From positions 2,213,651 to 2,260,555 of the forward strand of contig NZ_KN708638.1 in assembly GCF_000805335.1 (NCBI RefSeq): 46,905 bases of DNA, written 5' to 3'. This stretch comes from Streptomyces sp. CT34. GTDB taxonomy: Bacteria > Actinomycetota > Actinomycetes > Streptomycetales > Streptomycetaceae. Shown here piece by piece: positions 8,213-17,384 of this stretch; the first letter of the stretch is position 1; each line of letters opens with the position of its first letter. The position numbers and the translations under genes were made by a program. The notes beneath the pieces are model-generated. The model did not search any database and was not told the origin of the DNA. It worked only from the letters and a program-made list of their open reading frames with translations.

Positions 8213-9490
8213 TCAGAACTGCGGGCGCAGCCGGGCGTCAGCGGCGGGGTTCTGCTCCCGCTCGGCCGCGCCTGTGGTGGTGGAGGCCCTGTTCTTGAGA
8301 GCGCTGCCGGCGCGCCAGTCCTTCCAGGGCATGTTCCAGTCGCCGAAGCCGTTGTCGAACGGTGACATGGCGGCGCCGCCGCTGTTGACGACCTTGACGA
8401 TGTCGCCGACCCGGACGGTGTTGAAGAACCACTGGGCGTTGCCGGTGGACATGCCGGTGCAGCCGTGGCTGACGTTGGCCGCGCCCTGGGAGCCGACCGA
8501 CCACGGGGCGGCGTGCACGTACTCCCCGCTCCAGGTCACCCGGGTGGCCCAGTAGACCGGCAGGTCGTAGGAGTCCGAACTCCCGGCGGCGATGCCCACG
8601 GTGGAGCTGCGCATCCGTACGAAGCTCTCCTTGCCGAGCACGACCTTGACGCCGTTGCGGGTGGAGAAGCCGGGCTTGCCGGTGGTGACCGGGATGGTGT
8701 TGATCGTCTTGCCGTTGCGCAGCACGGTCATCTGGTGCGCGGCGGCGTCGGTGACGGCCTCGACCCGGTCGCCGGTGGTGAGCCGTACGGGCTTGGCGGG
8801 GCCGCCGTAGAGCCCGCCGGAGATCTTCAGGCCGTCGAGGTTGCTGTGGACGGCGACGGTGGCGTGGGCGGGCCAGTATTCCTTGGGGCGGAAGTGCAGC
8901 TTCTTGTTGTCCACCCAGTGCCAGGCGCCCTCGACGCGCGGTGTGGAGTCGACCTTCAGGGCACTCTCGACGACGGCCCGGGCCTTGGGGTCGGTGACCG
9001 GCTTGCTGAGTTCGGCGGTGACCGGCTGGCCGACGCCGTACTGGCCGCTCTCCGGGCCGAACCTGACGGTCAGCCGGTCGTCCGCGTCCTTGGTGTCGAC
9101 CACCAGGGTCTTGCGGCCCGGGGTGCCGTCCTCCTCCTCGGTGCTGACCTGCACCGAGTAGCGCGTGCCGGCGGCCAGCGGCACGGTGGTGCGCCAGTGC
9201 TTGCCGTCGGCGCTCAGCTCGCCCCGGATGTAGCGGCCGGTGGCGTCGGTGGCGGTGACATCCGTGATACGCACCTCGTCACCCTTGACGGCGAGCTCGA
9301 GGGGCTGGTCGGGGTCCGCCTTCTTGCGTCCGTCGGCCGGGGTGTTGGCCGATATCTGGTCGCCCGCGTCGTAGGGATCGGTCGAGAGTGTTTCCGACGC
9401 CGAGCCCCCGCACGCGGCAGTGCTCACCGCAAGGGGTACGAGCAGGAGGCCGCAGCTCAGCACCGTCCGGGTTCGAGGTCTGTGGTTCAT
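8213..9490 (-). CDS. L,D-transpeptidase lipoprotein (YkuD domain)
   Basis: A 425-residue exported enzyme expected to form 3-3 cross-links in peptidoglycan. The signal peptide ends in a lipobox-like STAAC with C27 as the lipidated residue. Residues of about 60-240 look like two immunoglobulin-like domains, as in mycobacterial LdtMt2. The YkuD catalytic domain follows, with HAAPW and SHGCTGMS; the catalytic cysteine is C344. The C-terminal tail is polar. The start is ATG at 9490. It lies between ctaF and the receiver gene inside the oxidase neighbourhood, separated from ctaF by a strong hairpin, so it is an independent unit. Confidence 0.92.
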   Translation of the reverse strand: MNHRPRTRTVLSCGLLLVPLAVSTAACGGSASETLSTDPYDAGDQISANTPADGRKKADPDQPLELAVKGDEVRITDVTATDATGRYIRGELSADGKHWRTTVPLAAGTRYSVQVSTEEEDGTPGRKTLVVDTKDADDRLTVRFGPESGQYGVGQPVTAELSKPVTDPKARAVVESALKVDSTPRVEGAWHWVDNKKLHFRPKEYWPAHATVAVHSNLDGLKISGGLYGGPAKPVRLTTGDRVEAVTDAAAHQMTVLRNGKTINTIPVTTGKPGFSTRNGVKVVLGKESFVRMRSSTVGIAAGSSDSYDLPVYWATRVTWSGEYVHAAPWSVGSQGAANVSHGCTGMSTGNAQWFFNTVRVGDIVKVVNSGGAAMSPFDNGFGDWNMPWKDWRAGSALKNRASTTTGAAEREQNPAADARLRPQF

Positions 9491-9570
9491 GCCCCAAACG
9501 TACGAAGAAGCGCCCGTACCGGCGCGCTGGAGGACTGCAAACGGGTCTGTCCCGAAGGGCCGAACAGAGC

Positions 9571-9602
9571 GGGCCCGGACACCCCATCAGGTGTCCGGGC
9601 CC
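9571..9602. terminator. Terminator of ctaCDF
   Basis: Perfect 13-bp stem GGGCCCGGACACC / GGTGTCCGGGCCC with a 6-base loop, 41 bases past the ctaF stop. Confidence 0.8.
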
Positions 9603-9643
9603 GGCCGTACGGCGTGTCTGCCGCGCGCTGCGCGGAGGGTGCC

Positions 9644-10042
9644 TTACTGGGTGCGGTTCTCGCCGCGGTAGTACTCGAACACCCAGCCCCAGAGGGACAC
9701 GAGGATCACCGGCAGGGAGAAGTACAGCAGCCAGAAGCCGAAGACCACGCCCATGAAGGCGAGCGCGCCGCCGATGCCCAGGAAGAGCGGCTGCCAGCTG
9801 TGCGGGCTGAAGAAGCCCAGCTCACCGGCGTCGTCCGCGACCTCGGCGTTCTCGTTGTCCTGTGCGCCCGCGTCGACCCGCCGGGCCGTGAAGGCCAGGT
9901 AGTAGCCGACCATGATGCACAGACCGAAGGCGAGGAACAGTGCGGTGGTGCCCGCCGGCTCCTTCGACCAGATGCCATAGACGATCGCCATGGCCAGGAC
10001 GAAGACGGAGAGCCAGATGAACATCTTGCCCTGGATCTTCAC
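9644..10042 (-). CDS. ctaF: Actinobacterial cytochrome c oxidase subunit IV
   Basis: A 132-residue membrane protein with two N-terminal helices (about 8-25 and 33-50), a charged loop rich in Asp and Glu (about 55-75), and two more helices (about 85-120). This is the small fourth subunit found in actinobacterial aa3 oxidases. The start is a GTG at 10042 that overlaps the ctaD stop by 4 bases (GTGA), so translation is coupled. It ends the ctaC-ctaD-ctaF operon. Confidence 0.93.
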   Translation of the reverse strand: MKIQGKMFIWLSVFVLAMAIVYGIWSKEPAGTTALFLAFGLCIMVGYYLAFTARRVDAGAQDNENAEVADDAGELGFFSPHSWQPLFLGIGGALAFMGVVFGFWLLYFSLPVILVSLWGWVFEYYRGENRTQ

Positions 10043-11769
10043 TTGCCCGCCTCCTTGCCGCCGGCCAGCGCCTTGTCACCCTCGCGGCCGTGGTGCAGCG
10101 CGTCCAGCGCCGCGATCTCCGGGTGGTGCAGGTCGAACGCCGGGGATTCGGACCGAATACGCGGCAGGGTGAGGAAGTTGTGCCGCGGCGGCGGGCAGGA
10201 CGTCGCCCACTCCAGCGAGCGGCCGTAGCCCCAGGGGTCGTCGACCTCGATCTTCTCGCCGTACTTGGCGGTCTTCCAGACGTTGTAGAGGAACGGCAGG
10301 ATCGACATGCCCAGCAGGAACGAGCTGATCGACGAGATGGTGTTCAGCGTGGTGAAGCCGTCGGCCGCGAGGTAGTCCGCGTAACGCCGGGGCATGCCCT
10401 CCGCGCCCAGCCAGTGCTGGACGAGGAACGTGCCGTGGAAGCCGACGAACAGCGTCCAGAACGTGATCTTGCCGAGCCGCTCGTCGAGCATCTTGCCGGT
10501 GAACTTCGGCCACCAGAAGTGGAATCCGGCGAACATCGCGAAGACGACCGTACCGAAGACCACGTAGTGGAAGTGCGCCACGACGAAGTACGAGTCGGAG
10601 ATGTGGAAGTCCATCGGCGGCGAGGCCAGGATGACGCCGGTCAGACCACCGAAGGTGAAGGTGATCAGGAAGCCGATCGCCCAGAGCATCGGCGTCTCGA
10701 AGGACAGCGAGCCCTTCCACATCGTGCCGATCCAGTTGAAGAACTTCACACCGGTCGGGACCGCGATGAGGAACGTCATGAAGGAGAAGAACGGGAGCAG
10801 GACCCCGCCCGTCACATACATGTGGTGCGCCCACACCGTGACCGAGAGACCGGCGATGGAAATCGTCGCGGCGATCAGACCGATGTAACCGAACATCGGC
10901 TTCCGGGAGAAGACCGGAACGACCTCGGAAATGATGCCGAAGAACGGCAGCGCGATGATGTACACCTCTGGATGGCCGAAGAACCAGAAGAGGTGTTGCC
11001 AGAGCAATGCCCCGCCATTTGCCGCGTCGAATACATGGGCACCGAATTTACGGTCCGCCTCCAGGGCGAACAGCGCGGCGGCCAGCACCGGGAAGGCGAG
11101 CAGGACCAGCACACCGGTCAGCAGCACGTTCCAGGTGAAGATCGGCATCCGGAACATCGTCATGCCCGGGGCGCGCATGCAGATGATGGTGGTGATGAAG
11201 TTGACCGAACCGAGGATCGTGCCGAAGCCGGAGAAGGCCAGACCCATGATCCACATGTCGGCGCCGACGCCCGGCGAACGCACCGCGTCGGAGAGCGGCG
11301 AGTACGCGAACCAGCCGAAGTCCGCCGCGCCCTGCGGGGTGAGGAAGCCGGCGACCGCGATGAGCGAGCCGAAGAGGTAGAGCCAGTAGGCGAACATGTT
11401 CAGCCGCGGGAACGCCACGTCGGGCGCGCCGATCTGCAGCGGCATGATCCAGTTCGCGAATCCGGCGAACAGCGGCGTCGCGAACATCAGCAGCATGATC
11501 GTGCCGTGCATCGTGAACGCCTGGTTGAACTGCTCGTTCGACATGATCTGCATGCCGGGACGCGCCAGTTCGGCGCGCATGAGAAGCGCCATCAGGCCGC
11601 CGATGCAGAAGAACGCGAACGACGTGGCCAGGTACATCGTGCCGATGGTCTTGTGGTCAGTGGTGGTGAGCCACTTGACGGCAGCGATGCCGGGTTGCTT
11701 CTTGCGTACGGGCGGTGCTGCCGGAGCCGTATCGGCGGCGGCACCCTGAGGTTCGTTGAGGATGCTCAC
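10039..11769 (-). CDS. ctaD: Cytochrome c oxidase subunit I
   Basis: The 576-residue catalytic subunit of the aa3 oxidase, which reduces oxygen and pumps protons. Ligands are visible: H88 and H401 for haem a; H266 in HPEVY (with the cross-linked Y270), H315 and H316 in WAHHMYV for CuB; H399 in HFHYV for haem a3. About twelve hydrophobic helices fit the family. The start is a GTG at 11769 overlapping the ctaC stop (GTGA). The C-terminal extension after residue 545 is polar, as in related actinobacteria. Confidence 0.98.
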   Translation of the reverse strand: MSILNEPQGAAADTAPAAPPVRKKQPGIAAVKWLTTTDHKTIGTMYLATSFAFFCIGGLMALLMRAELARPGMQIMSNEQFNQAFTMHGTIMLLMFATPLFAGFANWIMPLQIGAPDVAFPRLNMFAYWLYLFGSLIAVAGFLTPQGAADFGWFAYSPLSDAVRSPGVGADMWIMGLAFSGFGTILGSVNFITTIICMRAPGMTMFRMPIFTWNVLLTGVLVLLAFPVLAAALFALEADRKFGAHVFDAANGGALLWQHLFWFFGHPEVYIIALPFFGIISEVVPVFSRKPMFGYIGLIAATISIAGLSVTVWAHHMYVTGGVLLPFFSFMTFLIAVPTGVKFFNWIGTMWKGSLSFETPMLWAIGFLITFTFGGLTGVILASPPMDFHISDSYFVVAHFHYVVFGTVVFAMFAGFHFWWPKFTGKMLDERLGKITFWTLFVGFHGTFLVQHWLGAEGMPRRYADYLAADGFTTLNTISSISSFLLGMSILPFLYNVWKTAKYGEKIEVDDPWGYGRSLEWATSCPPPRHNFLTLPRIRSESPAFDLHHPEIAALDALHHGREGDKALAGGKEAGK

Positions 11770-12728
11770 TGGTTCTTGGTCTCCGCATTCCTGGCGTGAT
11801 CAGTCTGCTTGATACCCGCCGGCAGATACCCGGTCTGCCCCTTCGCCGCCAGGTCCTTCAGGTGCTGCCGGTACTGGGCAGGCGAAACGACCTTGACGTT
11901 GAAGAGCATCCGGGAGTGGTCGACACCGCAGAGCTCGGCACACTTGCCCTTGAAGGTGCCCTCCTTGTTGGGGGTCACCTCGAAGACGTTGGTGTGCCCG
12001 GGGACGACGTCCATCTTCATCAGGAACGGCACCACCCAGAAGTCGTGGATGACGTCCCGGGAGGTCAGGATGAACTGGACCGTCTCGCCCTTCGGCAGCC
12101 ACAGCGTGGGACCCGGGTTACCGGTCTGCGGGTTGCGCGTCGCCGGGGTTCCCGTGTCGTAGACGCCGTCGGCATGCGCCGGGGCATTCTTCTTCCACTT
12201 GTCCGGAATGGCCGCGAGCTCCGGAGAGTTGATGTTCGTGGCCGCCTTGCTGCCGCCCACGTTCTCCAGGTAGTTGAACGCCCAGCTCCACTGGAAGCCC
12301 ACGACGTTGATGACGTGGTCCGGCTTCTTGGAGGTCTTGAGGAGCGCACTCTCATCGCGCGCGGTGAAGTAGAAGAGCACCGCGATGATGATGAACGGGA
12401 CGATGGTGTACAGCGCCTCGATCGGCATGTTGTACCGCGTCTGCGCAGGGACCTCCACCTTGGTCCTGCTGCGGCGGTGGAAGATCACGCTCCAGATGAT
12501 CAGGCCCCACACCAGCACGCCCGTTGCGAGGGCGGCGGCCCAGGAGCCCTGCCAAAGGGAGAGGATCCGCGGCGCCTCGTCGGTGACGGGCGTCGGCATG
12601 CCGAGGCGGGGGAAGTCCTTGTATGTGCAACCAGTCGCGGTCGCCAGGACCAGGCCCGCAGCAAGCACCTGCGGCAGCTTCCGCCGCATCGGGCGCCGCG
12701 ACGAGCGGTCGGAGCCGTTGGGACTCAC
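11766..12728 (-). CDS. ctaC: Cytochrome c oxidase subunit II (CuA lipoprotein)
   Basis: A 320-residue protein that accepts electrons at the binuclear CuA centre. A lipoprotein signal ends in LATATGC with C34 as the lipidation site. Two membrane helices lie at about 62-83 and 103-121. CuA ligands are H228, then C263, E265, C267, H271 and M274 in [14 protein letters not shown]. An actinobacterial insertion (about 155-205) is present. The GTG at 12728 is chosen because GGAAGG lies 6 bases upstream; the longer frame to 12833 has no such support. It is the first gene of ctaCDF. Confidence 0.96.
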   Translation of the reverse strand: MSPNGSDRSSRRPMRRKLPQVLAAGLVLATATGCTYKDFPRLGMPTPVTDEAPRILSLWQGSWAAALATGVLVWGLIIWSVIFHRRSRTKVEVPAQTRYNMPIEALYTIVPFIIIAVLFYFTARDESALLKTSKKPDHVINVVGFQWSWAFNYLENVGGSKAATNINSPELAAIPDKWKKNAPAHADGVYDTGTPATRNPQTGNPGPTLWLPKGETVQFILTSRDVIHDFWVVPFLMKMDVVPGHTNVFEVTPNKEGTFKGKCAELCGVDHSRMLFNVKVVSPAQYRQHLKDLAAKGQTGYLPAGIKQTDHARNAETKNQ

Positions 12729-12808
12729 GTAGCGCCTTCCCGAGAGTCTCGCCCGCGCGGTCGGCTGCGGCCTTACTCGCTGGTCGGTCGCCGCCCTGCG
12801 TCGGGCAG

Positions 12809-12837
12809 GGGTTTGGATGTTTATGCGGACCAAACCC
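12809..12837. promoter_or_regulatory. Inverted repeat upstream of ctaC
   Basis: GGGTTTGG (12809-12816) and CCAAACCC (12830-12837) form a perfect 8-bp inverted repeat with a 13-base AT-richer spacer, about 80 bases upstream of ctaC in the gap shared with the divergent desulfurase fusion. It could be an operator or a leader hairpin. I do not recognise the regulator. Confidence 0.4.
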
Positions 12838-12997
12838 TACTGGACGCTATTTGGGGTCGCGCGGGGAGGGTGCCCAACGCGCCGCGCGGCACCCCTATGG
12901 GGTGGCCGGGTGCTCCGCGGCCCGCTCGCCGGGGCCCCGATCAGCCCCCGCCACCAGGCATCTGACGCCCTGCCCGGCGGTGCGGCGGCCGGTGTTC

Positions 12998-13003
12998 TAC
13001 CGT
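12998..13003 (+). promoter_or_regulatory. -10 element of a leaderless start
   Basis: TACCGT ends 7 bases before the GTG at 13011, placing the transcript start at or next to the start codon. There is no Shine-Dalgarno sequence. Confidence 0.5.
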
Positions 13004-13010
13004 CTCGTAC

Positions 13011-14408
13011 GTGCCCTACTTCGACGCCGCCTCGGCCGCTCCCCTGCATCCCGTCGCCCGGGAGGCACTGCTCGCCTCGCTCGACGAGGGGTGGGCCGAC
13101 CCGGTCCGCCTCCACCGCGAGGGGCGGCGGGCCCGGCTGCTGTTGGACGCCGCGCGGGAGACCGCCGCCGAGGCGGTGGGCTGCCGGCCCGATGAGTTGA
13201 CGTTCACCCCTTCGGGGACGCACGCGGTGCATTCGGGCATTCTCGGCACGCTGGCGGCCCGCCGGCGGGCCGGCCGCCGGCTGGTGCACTCCGCCGTCGA
13301 GCACTCCTCGGTCCTGCACGCCGCCGAGGTGCACGAGGCGGCCGGCGGGACGCTGACCGAGGTGCCGGTGGACAGTGTGGGCCGGGTGGCGCCCGGGGAG
13401 GTCGCCGTGGCGCTGGGTGCGGACGCCGCGCTGGTCTGCCTCCAGTCGGCCAACCACGAGGTGGGGACCGAGCAGCCGGTGGCGGAGGTGGCCGCGCTGT
13501 GCCGGGAGGCCGGGGTGCCGCTGCTGGTGGACGCGGCGCAGTCGCTGCCCTGGGGGCCGGTGCCGGGTGCCTGGTCCGTGCTGGCGGCGAGCGCCCACAA
13601 GTGGGGCGGGCCGCCCGGGGTGGGGCTGCTGGCGGTCCGCAAGGGAACCCGGTTCGCGCCCCAGGGACCGCTGGACGAGCGGGAGTCGGGCCGCAGCCCG
13701 GGGTTCGGGAACCTGCCGGCGGTGGTCGCCGCGGCGGCGTCCCTGCGCGCGCTGCGGGCGGCGGCGGAGACCGGGCCGGACGAAGCGGCCCGGCTGCGGG
13801 GGCTGGTGGAGCGGATCCGGGCGCGGGTGCCGGAACTGGTCCCGGACGTCGAGGTGGTCGGCGATCCGGTGCACCGGCTCCCCCATCTCGTCACCTTCTC
13901 CTGCCTCTACGTCGACGGGGAGGCCCTGCTGCACGAGCTGGACCGCTCGGGCTTCTCCGTGTCGTCCGGTTCGTCGTGCACGTCCAGCACGCTGACGCCC
14001 AGCCATGTGCTGCGCGCGATGGGCGTGCTGTCGGAGGGGAACGTCCGGGTCTCGCTGCCGTACGGCACCGGCGAGGCGGATGTGGAGCGGTTCCTGGAGG
14101 TGCTGCCGGAGGCGGTGCGCTCGGTCCGGGAGCGGTTCGGGGTGCCGGTGCGGGAGACACCCGCGGCGGCGGAAGAGGAACCGGGCGGGGTGGTGGTCGA
14201 CTCGCTCGGCAGGCGCTGCCCGATTCCGGTCATCGAGCTGGCGAAGGCGATCGGCGGGGTGCCGGTCGGCGGGACCGTGACGGTGCTGTCGGACGACGAG
14301 GCGGCGCGGCAGGACATCCCCGCCTGGTGCGCGATGCGCGGCCAGGAGTACGTGGGCGAACGGCCCGCGGAACGCGGCGCCGCATACGTGGTGCGGCGCC
14401 GCGGCTGA
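13011..14408 (+). CDS. Cysteine desulfurase fused to a TusA-like sulfur carrier domain
   Basis: A 465-residue fusion. Residues 1-375 are a class V aminotransferase domain of the IscS/NifS kind, with PLP lysine K197 in ASAHKWGG and active-site C323 in SSGSSCTSS. After a short Pro/Glu-rich linker, residues of about 393-465 form a TusA/SirA-like domain with the CPxP motif RRCPIPVIELAK (C403). The arrangement suggests persulfide is made at C323 and passed within the protein to C403. The final acceptor (tRNA thiolation, cofactor or Fe-S synthesis) is unknown. The GTG start appears leaderless. It converges on the PfkB kinase with a 9-base gap. Confidence 0.88.
   Translation: MPYFDAASAAPLHPVAREALLASLDEGWADPVRLHREGRRARLLLDAARETAAEAVGCRPDELTFTPSGTHAVHSGILGTLAARRRAGRRLVHSAVEHSSVLHAAEVHEAAGGTLTEVPVDSVGRVAPGEVAVALGADAALVCLQSANHEVGTEQPVAEVAALCREAGVPLLVDAAQSLPWGPVPGAWSVLAASAHKWGGPPGVGLLAVRKGTRFAPQGPLDERESGRSPGFGNLPAVVAAAASLRALRAAAETGPDEAARLRGLVERIRARVPELVPDVEVVGDPVHRLPHLVTFSCLYVDGEALLHELDRSGFSVSSGSSCTSSTLTPSHVLRAMGVLSEGNVRVSLPYGTGEADVERFLEVLPEAVRSVRERFGVPVRETPAAAEEEPGGVVVDSLGRRCPIPVIELAKAIGGVPVGGTVTVLSDDEAARQDIPAWCAMRGQEYVGERPAERGAAYVVRRRG
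14373..14403. terminator. Hairpin embedded in the end of the desulfurase fusion gene
   Basis: Perfect 12-bp arms CGCGGCGCCGCA (14373-14384) and TGCGGCGCCGCG (14392-14403) lie within the last codons of the fusion gene and just past the end of the convergent kinase gene. It is placed to end both transcripts. Confidence 0.5.
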
Positions 14409-14417
14409 TCCGGCGGC

Positions 14418-15392
14418 TCAGGCCAGGTGCTGCTGGACCTCGGCGGCGGCCTCGTGGCCGTACGCCTTGGTGAAGCGGTCCATGAAGTGGCTGCGGTGCA
14501 GCTCGTACTCCTGGGTGCCGACGGTCTCGATGACCAGCGTCGCCAGCATGCAGCCGACCTGGGCGGCGCGCTCCAGGCCGACGCCCCAGGCCAGACCGGC
14601 CAGGAAGCCGGCCCGGAAGGCGTCGCCGACGCCGGTCGGGTCGGCCTTGGTCTTCTCCTCGGGGACGCCGACCTCGATGGCCGGCTCGCCGACCCGCTCG
14701 ATACGGACGCCGTCGGAGCCGAGGGTGGTGACGCGAGTGCCGACCTTGGTGAGGATCTCCTCGGCGGTCCAGCCGGTCTTGGACTCGATCAGCCCCGCCT
14801 CGTACTCGTTGTTGAAGAGGTAGGTGGCGCCCTCCATGAGGGTGCGGATGTTCTCGCCGCCCATGCGGGCGATCTGCTGCGAGAAGTCGGCGGCGAACGG
14901 GATCCCGCGGGTGCGGCACTCCTCGGTGTGCCGGATCATCGCCTCCGGGTCGTCCGCGCCGATCAGCACGAGGTCCAGGCCGCCGACCCGGTCGGCCACG
15001 GCCTGGAGCTCGATCAGCCGGGCCTCGCTCATGGCGCCGGTGTAGAAGGAGCCGATCTGGTTGTGGTCCGCGTCGGTCGTGCAGACGAAGCGGGCGGTGT
15101 GCAGGACCTCGGAGATGCGCACCGAGCGGGTGTCGACGCCGTGCCGGTCGAGCCAGGCGCGGTACTCCTCGAAGTCGGTGCCGGCGGCGCCGACCAGGAC
15201 CGGCCGGATGCCGAGCTGGCCCATGCCGAAGCAGATGTTGGGGGCGACCCCGCCACGACGGACGTCGAGCTGGTCGACCAGGAAGGAGAGGGAGACGGTA
15301 TGCAGCTGATCGGCGACCAACTGGTCGGCGAAGCGGCCGGGGAAGGTCATCAGGTGATCGGTGGCGATGGAGCCGGAGACTGCGATACGCAC
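14418..15392 (-). CDS. PfkB-family carbohydrate kinase, probable adenosine kinase
   Basis: A 324-residue ribokinase-fold enzyme. The N-terminal IAVSGSIATDHLM, the GGVAPNICFGMGQLG glycine-rich segment and the C-terminal DPTGVGDAFRAGF motif (catalytic Asp in GVGDAF) are characteristic. The relative in Mycobacterium tuberculosis also lies near ctaC and acts as adenosine kinase, so salvage of adenosine to AMP is the likely reaction. A general sugar kinase role cannot be excluded. The GTG at 15392 has AGGAG 10 bases upstream; the much longer in-frame ORF runs through non-coding DNA. Confidence 0.85.
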   Translation of the reverse strand: MRIAVSGSIATDHLMTFPGRFADQLVADQLHTVSLSFLVDQLDVRRGGVAPNICFGMGQLGIRPVLVGAAGTDFEEYRAWLDRHGVDTRSVRISEVLHTARFVCTTDADHNQIGSFYTGAMSEARLIELQAVADRVGGLDLVLIGADDPEAMIRHTEECRTRGIPFAADFSQQIARMGGENIRTLMEGATYLFNNEYEAGLIESKTGWTAEEILTKVGTRVTTLGSDGVRIERVGEPAIEVGVPEEKTKADPTGVGDAFRAGFLAGLAWGVGLERAAQVGCMLATLVIETVGTQEYELHRSHFMDRFTKAYGHEAAAEVQQHLA

Positions 15393-15538
15393 GGCGGGTC
15401 TGCTCCTGCGGAAGGCGTGAGGTTGGCGGACGGAGGGCAACGCTACCCGGCGGGTCGGCCTGCATCTGCCCAATCCAGGCCACTCGGATCCGCCGAAACT
15501 ACCCAATAGTAGGTCTTTCTCGTCGCGCGTGGGGTGCG

Positions 15539-15544
15539 TACGGT
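15539..15544 (+). promoter_or_regulatory. -10 element of a leaderless start
   Basis: TACGGT lies 7 bases before the ATG at 15552; no ribosome binding site is present. Confidence 0.5.
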
Positions 15545-15551
15545 TCCTCGT

Positions 15552-15779
15552 ATGACCAAGCCTGTGAAAGCCCTCACACGCCCTGCCCCGTCCGCCGCCT
15601 CGGCGCAGGAGCCGGAGTCGCTGGACCAGTTGCGCGGGGACTGCGCGCGGATGGCCGCGCACTGGACGGGCCGGCGGCGGTCCGCGCCCGCGCCGGGCCG
15701 GCCCGCCGATCTGCACGGGGTCCGGGTCCCCGCGAAGTCTGCCGCACTCGTCGACGGGATGTCCGAGTACGGCGACTGA
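15552..15779 (+). CDS. Small protein of unknown function
   Basis: A 75-residue protein, basic in the first half, with no membrane segment or signal peptide. The C-terminal part VRVPAKSAALVDGMSEYGD is less biased than the rest. Codon use fits a real gene and a leaderless -10 element precedes it. It is divergent from the PfkB kinase and 99 bases before the membrane-anchored protein. I do not recognise a family. Confidence 0.55.
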   Translation: MTKPVKALTRPAPSAASAQEPESLDQLRGDCARMAAHWTGRRRSAPAPGRPADLHGVRVPAKSAALVDGMSEYGD

Positions 15780-15878
15780 GGCACCCGGAACCACCCGCGC
15801 CCCCGCTCCGTCCCATCGGCGTGCACCCCGCCCCGGGGTGACACGTCAGATGTTCTGCGGAGCCGAAGGAGCGAAGCG

Positions 15879-17300
15879 GTGAACACCGAGGACAGTACGG
15901 ACACCCCGGACACGCCGGATACCCCGCAACCCGCCGGCCGGCGGCGGACCCCTCTGGTGGTCGCCTCGGTGGCCGCCGCGGTCCTGCTGGCCGGCGGCGG
16001 CGCTGCGTACTGGGCCGCCTCGGCGGGCGGTGGCGGCGCGGCCGGCCCGGCGGGCGCCGGTGCGCAGGGCACTCCGCCGCCGTTGACGCTGGACGACCGG
16101 GCGGGTGGTACGGGGGGTTCGATAGCCGTCGGGGAGCCCGCGCCGGAGGGGGCGCACTACAAGGTGGTGGGCACGCTGCCCGGGGGGCCGGGGTCCGCAC
16201 CCGTGTACCGCCCGCAGGGCGAGGTCGCCCGGCAGGCCGTGGAACGGCTGGCGAAGGCACTGGATGTGACCGGAAAGGTCCGTTCGGAGGGCGCCGCCTG
16301 GAAGGTCGGCGGGCTCCCCCACGACGCCCGCGGCCCCAGCCTCGAAGTGAACAAGACCGGCTCCGGCGCCTGGACCTACCGGGTCACCCCGGGCCGGATG
16401 ATGTGCCCGCTGCACATCTCGGGCGGCGCGGGCGGCAGCACGCCCGGCTGCCCCTCGTACCGCGGCGGCGCGGACGCCGGGGCGTCGCCGGACGACGGCG
16501 GCAAGGGCGCGGTGTCGGAGGCCGGGGCCGAGGCGGCGGCGCGGCCGGTGCTGGCGGCGCTCGGCCAGCAGAACGCCCGGCTGGACGCGCGTGGGCTGGC
16601 CGGTGCGGTGCGGACGGTGCGGGCCGATCCGGTGGTCGGCGGGCTGCCGACGCTCGGCTGGCAGAGCACGTTCCAGGTCGGCCCGGACGGTCGACTCGTG
16701 GGCGGCAGCGGGGAGTTGGCCCAGCCGGTCAAGGGCGCGGACTACCCCGTGCTGAGTGCACGGAAGACGCTGGACCGGATGAACGCGCAGGGCGGCCGGA
16801 CGCCCGCCGAGGTGACCGGCGCGGTCTTCGGGCTCTCGGCGCAGTACGCGGACGGCGGCCGGATGCTGGTCCCGTCGTGGCTGTACACGGTGCACCGGGC
16901 GGATGCCGCGAAGGGCCGGGACGCGACCTCGACCCTCGCTCGGGTCGCGGTGGACCCGAAGTACCTGCGGCGGCCGGACGGCGGCCCGCAGCCGTCGGGG
17001 AAGCCCGGCGAGACGGCGATGCGGCTGGAGCGCTACTCGGTCAGCGGTGACGGCAGGACGCTGACCGTGCACTTCTGGGGCGGGGTGTGCAGCACCTACG
17101 ACGCGAGCACCCAGGAGTCGGCAACGGCGGTGCGGATCAAGGTCACCGGGAAGGAGAAGCACCCCGGCCAGATGTGCGTGAAGATCGCCAAGGACTTCAC
17201 CAAGACGGTGGCGCTCCAGCAGCCGCTGGACGGCCGGAAGGTCGTCGACGTGACCTCGGGCAGCACGGTGGCACAGAAGCCGGAGACGCCCGGGAAGTGA
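15879..17300 (+). CDS. Membrane-anchored protein of unknown function
   Basis: A 473-residue protein with an acidic N-terminal tail (Asp/Thr/Pro-rich, residues 1-18), a basic stretch RRR, one membrane helix (about 25-48), a Gly/Ala-rich linker and a large outside domain. The outside domain has five cysteines, including the MMCPLHISGG segment. The topology is cytoplasm-in, anchored and secreted. The GTG at 15879 has AAGGAG 7 bases upstream. The gene ends at a strong hairpin shared with the A-type carrier gene. No catalytic motif is visible and the function is unknown. Confidence 0.8.
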   Translation: MNTEDSTDTPDTPDTPQPAGRRRTPLVVASVAAAVLLAGGGAAYWAASAGGGGAAGPAGAGAQGTPPPLTLDDRAGGTGGSIAVGEPAPEGAHYKVVGTLPGGPGSAPVYRPQGEVARQAVERLAKALDVTGKVRSEGAAWKVGGLPHDARGPSLEVNKTGSGAWTYRVTPGRMMCPLHISGGAGGSTPGCPSYRGGADAGASPDDGGKGAVSEAGAEAAARPVLAALGQQNARLDARGLAGAVRTVRADPVVGGLPTLGWQSTFQVGPDGRLVGGSGELAQPVKGADYPVLSARKTLDRMNAQGGRTPAEVTGAVFGLSAQYADGGRMLVPSWLYTVHRADAAKGRDATSTLARVAVDPKYLRRPDGGPQPSGKPGETAMRLERYSVSGDGRTLTVHFWGGVCSTYDASTQESATAVRIKVTGKEKHPGQMCVKIAKDFTKTVALQQPLDGRKVVDVTSGSTVAQKPETPGK

Positions 17301-17328
17301 GCCGGTCCGGCGGCGGACACGGAAACGC

Positions 17329-17363
17329 CACGGGCGGCGCTCCCGCGGGGAGCGCCGCCCGTG
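17329..17363. terminator. Bidirectional terminator
   Basis: Perfect 16-bp stem (17329-17344 with 17348-17363) with a 3-base loop between two convergent genes, the membrane-anchored protein and the A-type carrier. Confidence 0.85.
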
Positions 17364-17384
17364 TGCGTCGTGGGCCCGGGGCCC

